Assembly: GCF_000745455.1 (NCBI RefSeq)
Contig: NZ_JQJI01000001.1
Span: 62,001 to 126,000, forward strand
DNA length: 64,000 nt
Origin: Mesoaciditoga lauensis cd-1655R = DSM 25116
Lineage (GTDB): Bacteria > Thermotogota > Thermotogae > Mesoaciditogales > Mesoaciditogaceae
Reading direction: 5' to 3'
Shown here one piece after another: positions 27,735 through 36,699 of this stretch. Every line of letters begins with the position of its first letter. The stretch's first letter is position 1. The notes under the pieces were generated by a model. The model was given only the letters and a program-made list of their open reading frames with translations, searched no databases and was not told where the DNA came from. The position numbers were made by a program, and so were the translations under genes.

Positions 27735-29045
27735 TTGGACCCTGATCCTCTGAGTAACCCTACCATAATATGGGAAGGCATTTCTTTGATAATTCTTCTC
27801 ATCCTTTCTGCATTTTTCTCATCTTCAGAAACGGCTATGATGAGCGTTAGTCGCAAGAAATTACTTGATGCGATGGAAATCGATTCTTACGATTTGGAAA
27901 AGAATTTAAAAGTATCGAATAGATATTTAACCGTCATCTTGATAATGAACAACGTTGTAAACGTGCTTTTGTCTTCGTTGGCCACTGTTTTGGCCATTCA
28001 GTTGTTTCCAAAAGGAACTTCCGGTTCCAAATTGGTGGCAATAGTTACTCTTGTGATTACAGTGTTAGTTGTGGTCTTCGGAGAGATAACCCCAAAGATA
28101 TATGCGAGAGTGAACGCCCCAAAATTTTTCAAGCGTTCGTTTCCAATTATAAAGATATTGGATTTCATTTTCAGACCTATAACATGGGCTTTTACCGCTC
28201 TTTCCGTCTCTTTGATAAGAATATTCGTCGGAAAGCCGAATGTTGAGCCTTTTATCTCTCATGATGAGATATTGTTCAACATAGATATGGGTAAAAACCA
28301 AGGAGTTATAGAAGAGCAGGAAAGCGTACTTGTAAAAGGGGCACTTACGTTGAAAGATACTTACGTGCGAGAGATCATGGTGCCCAGAGTTGAGATCGTT
28401 GGAATTGATGTTGACAAAACCTTGGCAGATGCCGTTAAGGTGTTTGACGAATCAAAATTTTCCAGATTACCAGTTTATGAGGAGAACATCGATCAAATAA
28501 TAGGCATATGCTATGCAAAGGACATACTTTCGGTCTTAAATTCACCAGATGAAAAGCTTGAAAACATAAAAGTGAAAAGCATGATGAGAAGTCCTTACTT
28601 CGTTCCAGAAACGAAAAAGATAGATGATCTTTTGCAAGAGATGAGACGCATGAAGATGCATATCGCGATAGTCGTGGATGAATATGGCGGAACAGCTGGA
28701 CTGGTTACTTTGGAAGACGTGCTAGAAGAGATGACCGGCGAGATCTTTGATGAATTCGATATTGAAGAAGAGGAAACCCCCATCGTGAAGAGAGACAAAT
28801 ACACTTACGTGATAAGTGGGTTAACGCCACTCAACGATATAGAAAGAGAGTTGAACATAGAATTTCCAGAAAGTGAATTCGAGACCATAGGTGGTTATCT
28901 GTTAAAAGTTTTTGAAAGGGTTCCAAAACCTGGAGAGATAGTTGATACAGAGCAGTTCAGGGTGAAAATTTTGGAATCGAATAAAAAACAAATATTGAAG
29001 ATAGAAATCCGACTCAAGAAAGGACCTGAAAACGATGAAAAATGA
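27735..29045 (+). CDS. CNNM/CorC-HlyC family membrane protein with CBS domains
   Basis: 436 residues. The N-terminal DUF21/CNNM domain (about 1-185) has four hydrophobic segments, with FFSSSETAMMSVSRKKLLDA and EITPKIYARVNAPKF. A CBS pair follows (VREIMVPRVEIVGIDVD...; HIAIVVDEYGGTAGLVTLED). The C-terminal CorC_HlyC domain begins near YVISGLTPLNDIERELN. Such proteins are linked to Mg2+ or other cation export and were misnamed haemolysins. It starts with TTG and overlaps cdd by 11 bases. Confidence 0.9.
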   Translation: MDPDPLSNPTIIWEGISLIILLILSAFFSSSETAMMSVSRKKLLDAMEIDSYDLEKNLKVSNRYLTVILIMNNVVNVLLSSLATVLAIQLFPKGTSGSKLVAIVTLVITVLVVVFGEITPKIYARVNAPKFFKRSFPIIKILDFIFRPITWAFTALSVSLIRIFVGKPNVEPFISHDEILFNIDMGKNQGVIEEQESVLVKGALTLKDTYVREIMVPRVEIVGIDVDKTLADAVKVFDESKFSRLPVYEENIDQIIGICYAKDILSVLNSPDEKLENIKVKSMMRSPYFVPETKKIDDLLQEMRRMKMHIAIVVDEYGGTAGLVTLEDVLEEMTGEIFDEFDIEEEETPIVKRDKYTYVISGLTPLNDIERELNIEFPESEFETIGGYLLKVFERVPKPGEIVDTEQFRVKILESNKKQILKIEIRLKKGPENDEK

Positions 29046-29427
29046 CGAACTCCTTAAACTTGCAAAAGAAGCTAGAGAAAAAGCGTATGCGCCTTACTCA
29101 AACTTTAAAGTTGGTGCCGCCTTGGAAACCAAGTCAGGCAAGATTTACACAGGTGCGAACGTGGAGAATTCTTCTTTTGGTTTGAGTATGTGTGCGGAAA
29201 GAATTGCAATATTCAAAGCCGTTGTGGATGGTGAAACGAACTTTGAAAAAATGGTAGTAGTTGCCGATACAAAAGACGTTGTCTCACCATGTGGGGCATG
29301 CAGACAGGTGATGTCAGAATTTGGAAATTTTGAAGTTATACTTGCGAATATGTCTGGGAAAATCAAAAAGACGGATGTGAATGCCCTCTTACCAGGTGCA
29401 TTTGATTTGAGAAGGGATGTAGATTGA
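29035..29427 (+). CDS. cdd: Cytidine deaminase
   Basis: A 130-residue tetrameric-type cytidine deaminase of pyrimidine salvage. The zinc site is made by MCAERIAIFKAV (Cys-Ala-Glu with the proton-shuttling Glu) and PCGACRQVMSEF (two Cys). The N terminus has YAPYSNFKVGAALETKSG, which binds the base and sugar, and GANVENSSFGLSMCAERI follows. Overlapped on both sides by its neighbours. Confidence 0.95.
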   Translation: MKNDELLKLAKEAREKAYAPYSNFKVGAALETKSGKIYTGANVENSSFGLSMCAERIAIFKAVVDGETNFEKMVVVADTKDVVSPCGACRQVMSEFGNFEVILANMSGKIKKTDVNALLPGAFDLRRDVD

Positions 29428-31466
29428 AAAAGATTTTGATTTTTTTCGTTGTCTTTTCTTTGATAGCAACGATAGTTATGAGCAGGAATGTGCTTTTCGC
29501 TTACCAATCAAAAGAGCCGGTGAAATCCGTTGCGGTGGTTGGAACTTTCAACAACTGGTCACCAGCTGCAGGAAATATGAAAAACACTTTTGGAAATATT
29601 TGGATGACTCAAATAGATATCCCTGATGGGGTTTATTTCTATGATTTTTTGGTAGATGGAAAATTAATTCCAGATCCGAACAACCCTAAGAAGAAACCAA
29701 ACGGTAGTGGTGGATATTATTCCATATTGATCGTGGGAACTTTTTCTCCTCCAAAGGGCGTCGTCGGTGATGGGGTTATTCACACGAATTACGTCATCTT
29801 CAACGAAAATTCCAGAGTGTACGTTAATCCTGCTTCAACGAGGACCATTTACTTTTCCATAGACACCTTAAAAAACGATGTAAGCGCGATATATCTGGCA
29901 GCCGAAGACAAGAGTTATAAAATGGAAAAATACGCGTTGAATTCTTACACTGATAGATACAAAATAACCTTCCATCCAACAAAATCGAAATTTACCTACA
30001 ACTTCACAATAGAAGATGGCAATACAACACTTTATTATGGCGAAAAAGGAATCTCTTCAACTCCTTCCACCTTTATCTTTGATTTTGCAAGCCCAACGGT
30101 TTCCATTTTAAACGCTCCCTGTTGGTCAAAAGGCGCAATTGTGTACGAGATATTTCCAGATAGATTCTTCAATGGCGATCACTCGAATGATCCTTCCTAT
30201 ACTTTTGATTGGGGTGGACTTCCAACATACAACAACTTTTTCGGCGGAGACTTGAAAGGAATAATAGATAAAGTTGGATATTTGAAAGATTTGGGAGTAA
30301 ACGTGGTGTATACAACGCCAATCTTCGAATCACCTTCCAATCATAAATACAACACAACGGATTATCTCAAAATAGATCCACATTTTGGTACTTTACGAAC
30401 GTTTGAAAAATTGATTGTAACCCTGCATTCCAACGATATAAAATGGATCTTGGATGGTGTTTTCAATCACACGGGAACGTCTTTCTTTGCTTTTAAAGAT
30501 ATCTTGAAAAACCAGGAAAAGTCAAAATACGTAAAATGGTACTTCATAAAGCATTTTCCGGTGAATATCGAAAAAGGAGATTATGCTACTTTTCAAAATT
30601 ATCCATCGCTTCCGAAACTCAACGTGGAAAATTCAGAAGTCCAAAGCTATTTGAAAAAAGTCGTGGATTATTGGATGAGTAAAGGCGTAGACGGTTGGAG
30701 AATAGATTCTGCAAACGTCATTTCAAACGATTTCCTAGTGAAACTTTACAAGTGGATCCATGAAGATAATCCTTCTTCTTTGGACGTCGCAGAAATATGG
30801 TCTAACGTCTCCAATTGGTTTTATGAAGGAGCTTTCAATTCAACCATGAATTATCTTTTTAAAGACGCCGCATATTCCTACATCGTATATGGTGCCGATG
30901 CAAAATCGTTTTTAGATGAGACCAATTCTTATCTCAATTCATATCCACCCCAGCTTTGGAACGCTTTATGGAACCTTATAGACAGTCACGATACACCAAG
31001 AGCTTTGACAGCTTTGAATGGAAACGTTGAAAAGATGAAATTGCTCGTCGGTCTTCAAATGACATTCGTGGGAGCGCCCATGATCTATTACGGCGATGAA
31101 GTGGGTTTAACGGGTGGAAAAGATCCACTGAACAGAAGATGCATGATATGGGATCAAAGGGAATGGAACATGTCGCTTTATGAATGGTATAAAAAGTTAA
31201 TAAGCATTCGCCAGCAATCAAAGGCGATAAGATACGGCCAGTACAAAGCTGTTATTGCAAAAGGCATGATTTTCGGATTTGAGCGATTTTACGGTGGGGA
31301 ACAGGCGTACATTTTTTTGAACGCTTCAAATGAAGCGCAGAAGATCGATCTGGGTTTAAGAGGAAATTTTGTGGATTTGATAACAGGTGCTAACATTAAA
31401 AGTGAATCCGATACGTTAAGCCTTTCCCTTAATCCTTATCAAATGGTCATACTTGAAGAAGAATGA
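29424..31466 (+). CDS. Secreted GH13 alpha-amylase/neopullulanase-type glycosidase
   Basis: 680 residues, starting with TTG overlapping the cdd stop. A signal peptide (MKKILIFFVVFSLIATIVMS) targets it out of the cytoplasm. A starch-binding CBM48-like domain (VVGTFNNWSPAAG) comes first, then a linker beta domain of neopullulanase type, then the GH13 barrel. Catalytic motifs are DGVFNHTGTS, GWRIDSANVIS (nucleophile Asp), DVAEIWSNVSN (acid Glu) and NLIDSHDTPRAL. The hydrolysed bond type cannot be decided from sequence alone. It fits with the window's sugar-binding protein as part of glucan use. Confidence 0.9.
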   Translation: MKKILIFFVVFSLIATIVMSRNVLFAYQSKEPVKSVAVVGTFNNWSPAAGNMKNTFGNIWMTQIDIPDGVYFYDFLVDGKLIPDPNNPKKKPNGSGGYYSILIVGTFSPPKGVVGDGVIHTNYVIFNENSRVYVNPASTRTIYFSIDTLKNDVSAIYLAAEDKSYKMEKYALNSYTDRYKITFHPTKSKFTYNFTIEDGNTTLYYGEKGISSTPSTFIFDFASPTVSILNAPCWSKGAIVYEIFPDRFFNGDHSNDPSYTFDWGGLPTYNNFFGGDLKGIIDKVGYLKDLGVNVVYTTPIFESPSNHKYNTTDYLKIDPHFGTLRTFEKLIVTLHSNDIKWILDGVFNHTGTSFFAFKDILKNQEKSKYVKWYFIKHFPVNIEKGDYATFQNYPSLPKLNVENSEVQSYLKKVVDYWMSKGVDGWRIDSANVISNDFLVKLYKWIHEDNPSSLDVAEIWSNVSNWFYEGAFNSTMNYLFKDAAYSYIVYGADAKSFLDETNSYLNSYPPQLWNALWNLIDSHDTPRALTALNGNVEKMKLLVGLQMTFVGAPMIYYGDEVGLTGGKDPLNRRCMIWDQREWNMSLYEWYKKLISIRQQSKAIRYGQYKAVIAKGMIFGFERFYGGEQAYIFLNASNEAQKIDLGLRGNFVDLITGANIKSESDTLSLSLNPYQMVILEEE

Positions 31467-31479
31467 GGGGGCGAGAGCC

Positions 31480-32733
31480 ATGAAAATTGTTTTGAGATTT
31501 GTCGTTTTTTCCTTGGTTTTGATTTTAATGAGCACCGTACTTTTGGCAAATGGCGAATTGATCGTTTATTCCAATTTTGCCGTTGTTCAATCAAATATCT
31601 CTCAAAGAAACAATGGATTGTTGATACTTCCAACTACCAATTCCGCTGTGCAAGATTCGTTGGTAACGTCTTCGCCTGTGAATTGGTATCGTTATCACAA
31701 GGGAGAAAGATATTCACTGGATACGTTCTTGGATTCTTACGTGGGTAAAGTCTTAAAGTTCAAATTCCAGGATGGAACCATCAAAAACTTGAAGTTGATT
31801 TCAACCAATCCTGAAATTCTGCAGGATACTCAGAACGGTATGGTTTATCTTTCTCCAGCTGGCGAATACATATTTCCTTCCCTCGTTTCTCTGGACACAA
31901 GGAATTATTTTGCCGTTTCTACAAACGCCACCACGCTCTTGTACCACTACATAAGCACGAATATAGGATGGAAAGCGGTTTACGATTTGAACATATCTTC
32001 ATCAAAAATAAACGGCAAAATACTTTTGTGGAACAAAACAGATACCACTTTCAAAGATTTCCACCTCCTGATGGTGGCTGGTAAGCAATTTGAAAATTTT
32101 CAAAATCACTACTCAAAAGCTTTAGCAGCAGCCCCAAAAATGGCATTAGAAGAAAGACTCAACGTTGAAAGTTCTCAGGGTTACAAGGTATACGATTTTG
32201 GGCAGGTGAAATCTTTACGTGAAGATTCCACCGTCTTCCTCTCACTTTTTTCTAAAAAGGTGGACGTTGAAAAGATCAACGTTGCCTATGATCCATCAAA
32301 CAACTTCGCAAAAGCCGTTCAAGCTGTGAAGATAAAACACGATTTTCCGATGCCTCAAGGTGTCATGAGCCTTTACAGTGATTACAACGGAGTTTCCTAT
32401 TACCTAGGACAATCGTCCATCCCAGATAGCCCTGCTTCTTCCACGTTGGAAGTTCCATATGGAGAAAATTTTGATTTGGAAGTTAGGGCGGTTAAAGTAC
32501 GACACTTGGCGATATCTAAAAACACTTTTATCGATAAATATGAAGTAGATGTGAAGAATTTTTCCGACCGTGATCAGGGAATATGGATTTACAAGTACGT
32601 TCCTCAATCTTCTCAAATAACAAGTGGTAACTTGAAAATAGAAAGAATAGCGGCGAACAGGATTCGCTTCTACATGAAAGTTAAGGCACATTCGGAGGGA
32701 AAATTTGAATACACCTTACAAACAAGTTATTGA
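31480..32733 (+). CDS. Secreted DUF4139-like protein
   Basis: About 417 residues. The start at 31480 has GAGGGGGCGAGAG upstream and gives MKIVLRFVVFSLVLILMSTV, a signal peptide; a frame to 31453 inside the amylase gene is less likely. The middle, GWKAVYDLNISSSKINGKIL...FKDFHLLMVAGKQF, resembles the DUF4139 stretch in which a strand is followed by W-K-D-V-x-L, and the C-terminal half (KYEVDVKNFSDRDQGIWIYKYV) is beta-rich. Function is unknown. Its 3' end overlaps yqeK by 29 bases. Confidence 0.62.
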   Translation: MKIVLRFVVFSLVLILMSTVLLANGELIVYSNFAVVQSNISQRNNGLLILPTTNSAVQDSLVTSSPVNWYRYHKGERYSLDTFLDSYVGKVLKFKFQDGTIKNLKLISTNPEILQDTQNGMVYLSPAGEYIFPSLVSLDTRNYFAVSTNATTLLYHYISTNIGWKAVYDLNISSSKINGKILLWNKTDTTFKDFHLLMVAGKQFENFQNHYSKALAAAPKMALEERLNVESSQGYKVYDFGQVKSLREDSTVFLSLFSKKVDVEKINVAYDPSNNFAKAVQAVKIKHDFPMPQGVMSLYSDYNGVSYYLGQSSIPDSPASSTLEVPYGENFDLEVRAVKVRHLAISKNTFIDKYEVDVKNFSDRDQGIWIYKYVPQSSQITSGNLKIERIAANRIRFYMKVKAHSEGKFEYTLQTSY

Positions 32734-33304
32734 GCTTTTAGAAAAATACAGAGAATTCATGGTGAGCCGTCAAAGGGCGGCTCATATTCAACGTATGGAA
32801 GAAGATGGAATAGAGCTCTCTCAGATTCATCATTTGGATTCGGAGAAGCTGTTGATTGCCGTATGCGCTCATGATCTCTTTAGAGACACACGGCCAGATG
32901 TACTTTTAAAAATGGCGAAAGTTTGGAATATCCCTTTAACAGATGAAGAAAGGGCTTTCCCTCTTTTGCTTCATGGAAAGATCGCAGGAGAGTTTCTCAA
33001 GAGGCGCTTTGGAATAAGAGATGAAGAGATCATCACCGCCGTGGCTCATCATACGTCCGGTGTACCTACAGAATCAAAAATAGTTAAAGCTCTGGTAATT
33101 CTGGATACCATTGAGCATGGAAGAGCTTTTCCCGGTGTGGATGAATTAAGAAAAACAGCTAAGGAATCATTAGATGAGTGTTATGAGAAGGTTATAAAGA
33201 ACAAAATAGAGTATGCGTTGGATAACGATCTTCTTGTGTTGATTAAAAGTGTTGAGACGTGGAATTATTTGAAACTAAAAGGTGTCCACGATGAGGTATT
33301 TTAA
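32705..33304 (+). CDS. yqeK: HD-domain nucleotide hydrolase, YqeK-like
   Basis: A 199-residue HD-superfamily protein like YqeK, a symmetrical Ap4A hydrolase. Metal ligands are visible in RAAHIQRMEEDG, the HD pair of VCAHDLFRDTRPDV, LLHGKIAGEF and VAHHTSGVP. It starts with TTG after TTCGGAGGG. In many bacteria yqeK is next to nadD and rsfS; here it precedes a LytR-like gene and nadD is elsewhere at 51586. Confidence 0.84.
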   Translation: MNTPYKQVIELLEKYREFMVSRQRAAHIQRMEEDGIELSQIHHLDSEKLLIAVCAHDLFRDTRPDVLLKMAKVWNIPLTDEERAFPLLLHGKIAGEFLKRRFGIRDEEIITAVAHHTSGVPTESKIVKALVILDTIEHGRAFPGVDELRKTAKESLDECYEKVIKNKIEYALDNDLLVLIKSVETWNYLKLKGVHDEVF

Positions 33305-34361
33305 ATTTTTTTTGGCATTGGTGGCCATTGCCCTTGCATTTTTCACATTCTCCGTAACTTTTTATCCTTTTTTCGAAATAGGATTCAGCACGCTGTCTGA
33401 GCAATATCCAAACTCTAAGGCTTACATAGCAGCTGTAATGACAGATGATGCGGGAATACCCTTGGATTTTTACATAGTTGGTATGGATTTCACAGGAAAA
33501 AACATAATGATTTTTGATGTCCCCCCAACGTTATTCATAAATGGAAAAGAGCTTAACACTCTTTACGAAAAGAGCGGCATAAAGGCTATCCAAAATTCAT
33601 TTGAAAGTGTGCTTAAAATAAGATTTACCGATTTTTTTGAATTCAAATACTCAAAGGCGAGAAATTTCATAAACATGCTGGCTCAAAAAAGCGTAAGAAC
33701 GCATGACAAGAGTTTGGAATACCAGGAATCTGAATTTGAGGAAACTTACGAAATTAACAAGACGATTTCGACGATTGGCCAAGAAGGACCTTTAAATATG
33801 CTAGGCCTTTATCCTTCTTTTTCCACCTTTTTTAAAAGTTCCATTAACATATCAAAATTTTTGAGAATGGTGAATTTCTTTGAAAACAAGCCAAAGGTGT
33901 TTTTAGTCTCTTATCCGATCGTTAATTCAAATGGAGTAATAAAAACAGATACCTCAAAAATGAAAACTCTTTCCATAGAATTGCAGAATTGCTCAATTTT
34001 TTCTGAGCCAACCTCACTCAAAATTGCCCTTGTTAACAATTCCTCGTTTTCACCACGGGCTTTTTCTTATCTTATGTGGAACCAATGGTCAAAAAAGGGA
34101 TTCAAAATTCGAATAGTTCCCGTGGTGTGTTCATATTCGTTAAGAGGAAAAAATATCGTTTTTGAGCTAAGAAGTGGACAGCGTAAGGAGGGAACTATTC
34201 GCAAGATACTTCAAAACATATATCCATATGAATCCTTTGAATTTATCAGTTTAGACAAATTCAAAAATTTAGAACTTTACTATGAAGTGGAAGAAATCGC
34301 CGCCATGAACAGATATTACGGCATAGGAGACTCAGATTTTATAATTCTAATGGGAGATTGA
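33291..34361 (+). CDS. LytR/CpsA/Psr-like protein with degenerate active site
   Basis: About 356 residues from an ATG at 33291 with AAAGGTG before it. An N-terminal membrane anchor (about 4-26) is followed by a divergent LCP-like domain: DFYIVGMDFTGKNIMIFDVPP aligns with the family's substrate-binding opening, then FTDFFEFKYSKARNFI. The Ser-Ile-Pro-Arg-Asp motif is replaced by DVPPT, so the conserved Arg and Asp of active phosphotransferases are missing. The C-terminal part, LKIALVNNSSFSPRAFSYLM onward, resembles LytR_C. It is probably not a normal wall-polymer ligase. Confidence 0.6.
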   Translation: MRYFKFFLALVAIALAFFTFSVTFYPFFEIGFSTLSEQYPNSKAYIAAVMTDDAGIPLDFYIVGMDFTGKNIMIFDVPPTLFINGKELNTLYEKSGIKAIQNSFESVLKIRFTDFFEFKYSKARNFINMLAQKSVRTHDKSLEYQESEFEETYEINKTISTIGQEGPLNMLGLYPSFSTFFKSSINISKFLRMVNFFENKPKVFLVSYPIVNSNGVIKTDTSKMKTLSIELQNCSIFSEPTSLKIALVNNSSFSPRAFSYLMWNQWSKKGFKIRIVPVVCSYSLRGKNIVFELRSGQRKEGTIRKILQNIYPYESFEFISLDKFKNLELYYEVEEIAAMNRYYGIGDSDFIILMGD

Positions 34362-34423
34362 TATGCATAAATTGGTTTAATTTTGTCGAAAAGTTAATGA
34401 TGAGATCATGTTAAAGATATTTA

Positions 34424-34598
34424 TCGAAACACCTGTCAGCACGAATTCACTCTTTTATCCATCTTACGACTCAAAAAACGAGGCACGCTCAGACACTCGT
34501 CCGTGAGTGCTTCGCTTTCTCAACACATCCATGTGTTTCCCAACCTCGTTTTATGAGTCTCCAGATGGTGAGCTCATAAGTGCTGACAGGTGTTTCGA
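34424..34598 (+). repeat. Dispersed palindromic repeat, module A, copy 4
   Basis: The best-paired copy. CACCTGTCAGCAC at the left is fully complementary to GTGCTGACAGGTG at the right, and both arms differ from copy 1 in matching positions (TGCCAGCAC/GTGCTGGCA there). Inner arms GACTCAAAAAACGAGG and CCTCGTTTTATGAGTC and the CACTC-GTCCGT-GAGTG and AACACA-TCCA-TGTGTT hairpins are present. Confidence 0.9.
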
Positions 34599-34630
34599 AA
34601 AGAAAAAGGTTGAGAAGAAAAAAACTTTTG

Positions 34631-34680
34631 GTTCGCTTTCTTGGCACGTTGAGTGTTTCTCAACGCCGTTTTTATAAGTT
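34631..34680 (+). repeat. Partial repeat remnant with a 9-bp hairpin
   Basis: TTCGCTTTCTTGGCAC recalls the module A centre, but the two following arms differ. GGC-AC-GTTGAG-TGTTT-CTCAAC-GCC folds into a bulged hairpin, followed by CGTTTTTATAA as in module A. It looks like a diverged half copy. Confidence 0.5.
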
Positions 34681-34893
34681 CTGAATTAAGTTCATAATAA
34701 CATCATAATAAGAGAATATATTCACCTATCTAATCTGAAATGATCATAAAAAAGTTGTGACGTACCTTAAACGATATTTCACTCTTAAATGTAGTACAAA
34801 GGGAAAAGTACTCGTTGTATGTTTATCGTTTTCTCAAAGTTGTTGCGTGGTGGATAGATAGAGAAAAAATCAAAGCGAATGGAGGGAGCAAGA

Positions 34894-36114
34894 ATGACGA
34901 GACCTTTTGTTTACAGCGAAATTGGAAAGTTGAAGACGGTACTTTTACATCGCCCAGGCAAAGAGTTAGAAAATCTAACTCCTACCCGGCTTAAAGAACT
35001 TCTTTTCGACGATATTCCTTATTTGGAACTGGCACAAAAGGAGCATGATGTTTTGGCATCAGTACTAAGGGAAAATGGCGTTGAGGTGCTTTATGTCACA
35101 GAGCTTTTAAAGGAAACTCTCTCGCAGGATGAGAATTTACGTGAGGAATTTTTAAGTGACGTTATAAAGTACAACAACATAACAAGCAAAAGTTTAGCAG
35201 AGCGGATGAAAGAATACCTAAGAACGTTTCCCACCGAAGAGATGATAGAAAAAGTTATAAGTGGTGTCAGCTTTAAAGAAGTAAATCTTGGCTATTCTTC
35301 TCTTGCTTCACAATTGAGAAGAGAATTTCCATTCTTGATAAGACCAATGGCAAATCTGTACTTTCAACGAGATCCAATGGTAACGATTGGACGAGGTGTG
35401 ACTATAAATAGAATGTCCACGAACATAAGGAGAAGAGAGTCTTTGCTTATGGACTACGTTTACAAGTACCACCCTGATTTCAAGAAAAACGATATTCCAA
35501 GGTACTACGATCTAGAAGATCCTTTCTTTATTGAGGGTGGCGATGTGGAAATTTTGAGCTCGAAAGTGGTTGCCGTAGGGATCTCACAACGTACCGAGCC
35601 GGAAGCGGTTGAATTGCTGGCTACCAGGCTATTTCAGTCGGACGAGCCTTTTGAAAGAGTTTTGGCATTTGAAATACCGGAAAGCAGGGCATTCATGCAT
35701 TTGGATACAGTTTTCACCATGTTAGATTACTATAAATTCGTCATACATCCAAAATTACAGGGCGTGATAAGGCTCTTTTCCATTACGCCATCGAAATATG
35801 GCATACACATAACTTCTGAAGAAGGAGAAGTTGGAGAGGTTCTGAAAAAATATTTGAAATTACCGGCTATTCAGATAATCAAATGTGGTGGTGACGATCC
35901 TGTGGTTCAAGATAGGGAGCAATGGAGTGATGGCTCTAACACCCTTTGTGTATCACCCGGTGTTGTCATAGCATATTCAAGAAATTACGTCACCAATTCT
36001 TTGATAAGAAAAGCCGGCGTAGAAGTGATAGAGATTCCTTCAAGCGAGCTTTCAAGAGGACGTGGAGGTCCTCGATGCATGAGCATGCCGATAATACGAG
36101 AAAAAATAGATTGA
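34894..36114 (+). CDS. arcA: Arginine deiminase
   Basis: About 406 residues from an ATG at 34894 preceded by GGAGGGAG; the frame also allows 34879. The enzyme converts arginine to citrulline and ammonia, the first step of the arginine dihydrolase route. The guanidino-binding motifs are FQRDPMVTIGRG and FFIEGGDVEIL, with AFMHLDTVFTMLD carrying the catalytic His and GGPRCMSMPI carrying the nucleophilic Cys near the C terminus. Ornithine carbamoyltransferase and carbamate kinase are not adjacent. Confidence 0.95.
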   Translation: MTRPFVYSEIGKLKTVLLHRPGKELENLTPTRLKELLFDDIPYLELAQKEHDVLASVLRENGVEVLYVTELLKETLSQDENLREEFLSDVIKYNNITSKSLAERMKEYLRTFPTEEMIEKVISGVSFKEVNLGYSSLASQLRREFPFLIRPMANLYFQRDPMVTIGRGVTINRMSTNIRRRESLLMDYVYKYHPDFKKNDIPRYYDLEDPFFIEGGDVEILSSKVVAVGISQRTEPEAVELLATRLFQSDEPFERVLAFEIPESRAFMHLDTVFTMLDYYKFVIHPKLQGVIRLFSITPSKYGIHITSEEGEVGEVLKKYLKLPAIQIIKCGGDDPVVQDREQWSDGSNTLCVSPGVVIAYSRNYVTNSLIRKAGVEVIEIPSSELSRGRGGPRCMSMPIIREKID

Positions 36115-36117
36115 CAC

Positions 36118-36144
36118 TCAAGTTTTTTTTAAATCTGCCGAATA
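36118..36144 (+). promoter_or_regulatory. Sigma-28 (FliA) type promoter
   Basis: TCAAGTTT, 11 bases, GCCGAATA. This is close to the sigma-28 consensus TAAAGTTT-N11-GCCGATAA in both halves and has the exact spacing. It lies 22 bases before the ATG at 36166, just after arcA, and drives a gene followed by fliS. Confidence 0.65.
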
Positions 36145-36165
36145 TAATGGCGGAGGGAAGAAAAA

Positions 36166-36699
36166 ATGATAGAAGTTATGGTGAATGGAAACGAGTCCAG
36201 AAAATACGCTGGGAAAGTAAAACTGGAAGAAATAGTTGGGGATCTTTACCCGGAAGGGAAGGTCCTTGAGTCTGTTACAATCAACGGAAGAGAAATTCCC
36301 TTGTCTGATCTTTCAAACGTTTTCGTCGAAGATGGTGAAAATGTAAATATAAAATTCATTTCTTTAAACGAAGGCATAACCAACATTGCAAAGAGTGCTC
36401 TGGAATTCATCGAATGGCTTGAATCTCAAGAAATGGATGACGAGCATATCTTTAAAGACTTGTCGAAGATATCGAGCGGGTTTGAAATAATGGAAAATGC
36501 CATATTTTCAATTCAGTCGACTGGAAGAAAAATAGAAAGTGAAGAAGATTCAAAAAATAGAGATAAGATATTCGAAGAGATAAACTCCTTTACCGCTCTA
36601 GAAAACAAGGAAAAAGTGCGTGAGAAGATAAAAGAAGCGGCAGAAGTTTACAAAAAGATCTTTTCTAGAATTCTCGAAGGAGGTTCAGCAAATGGATGA
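36166..36699 (+). CDS. Uncharacterised protein upstream of fliS
   Basis: 177 residues, no recognised family. The first 65 residues (MIEVMVNGNESRKYAGKVKL...VFVEDGENVNIKFIS) have the spacing and hydrophobicity of a small beta-grasp (ThiS or ubiquitin-like) fold, and the remaining 110 look all-helical and charged, ending in IKEAAEVYKKIFSRIL. GGCGGAGGG precedes the ATG. It overlaps fliS by eight bases and sits under the sigma-28-like promoter, so a late flagellar role such as a partner of FliS is inferred. Confidence 0.7.
   Translation: MIEVMVNGNESRKYAGKVKLEEIVGDLYPEGKVLESVTINGREIPLSDLSNVFVEDGENVNIKFISLNEGITNIAKSALEFIEWLESQEMDDEHIFKDLSKISSGFEIMENAIFSIQSTGRKIESEEDSKNRDKIFEEINSFTALENKEKVREKIKEAAEVYKKIFSRILEGGSANG

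Larger units (their letters stand above)
34362..34893. other. Gap with repeat module A and flanking hairpin remnant
   Basis: Holds module A copy 4 (34424-34598), a diverged partial copy (34631-34680) and about 200 bases of AT-rich sequence before arcA in which no clear promoter was recognised. No gene is seen. Confidence 0.6.

Noticed and set aside
36111-36148. TTGACA and TATAAT before the fliS-linked gene as a sigma-A promoter
   Set aside because: The spacer is 26 bases, far from 17. The sigma-28 type match with an 11-base spacer in the same stretch fits better.
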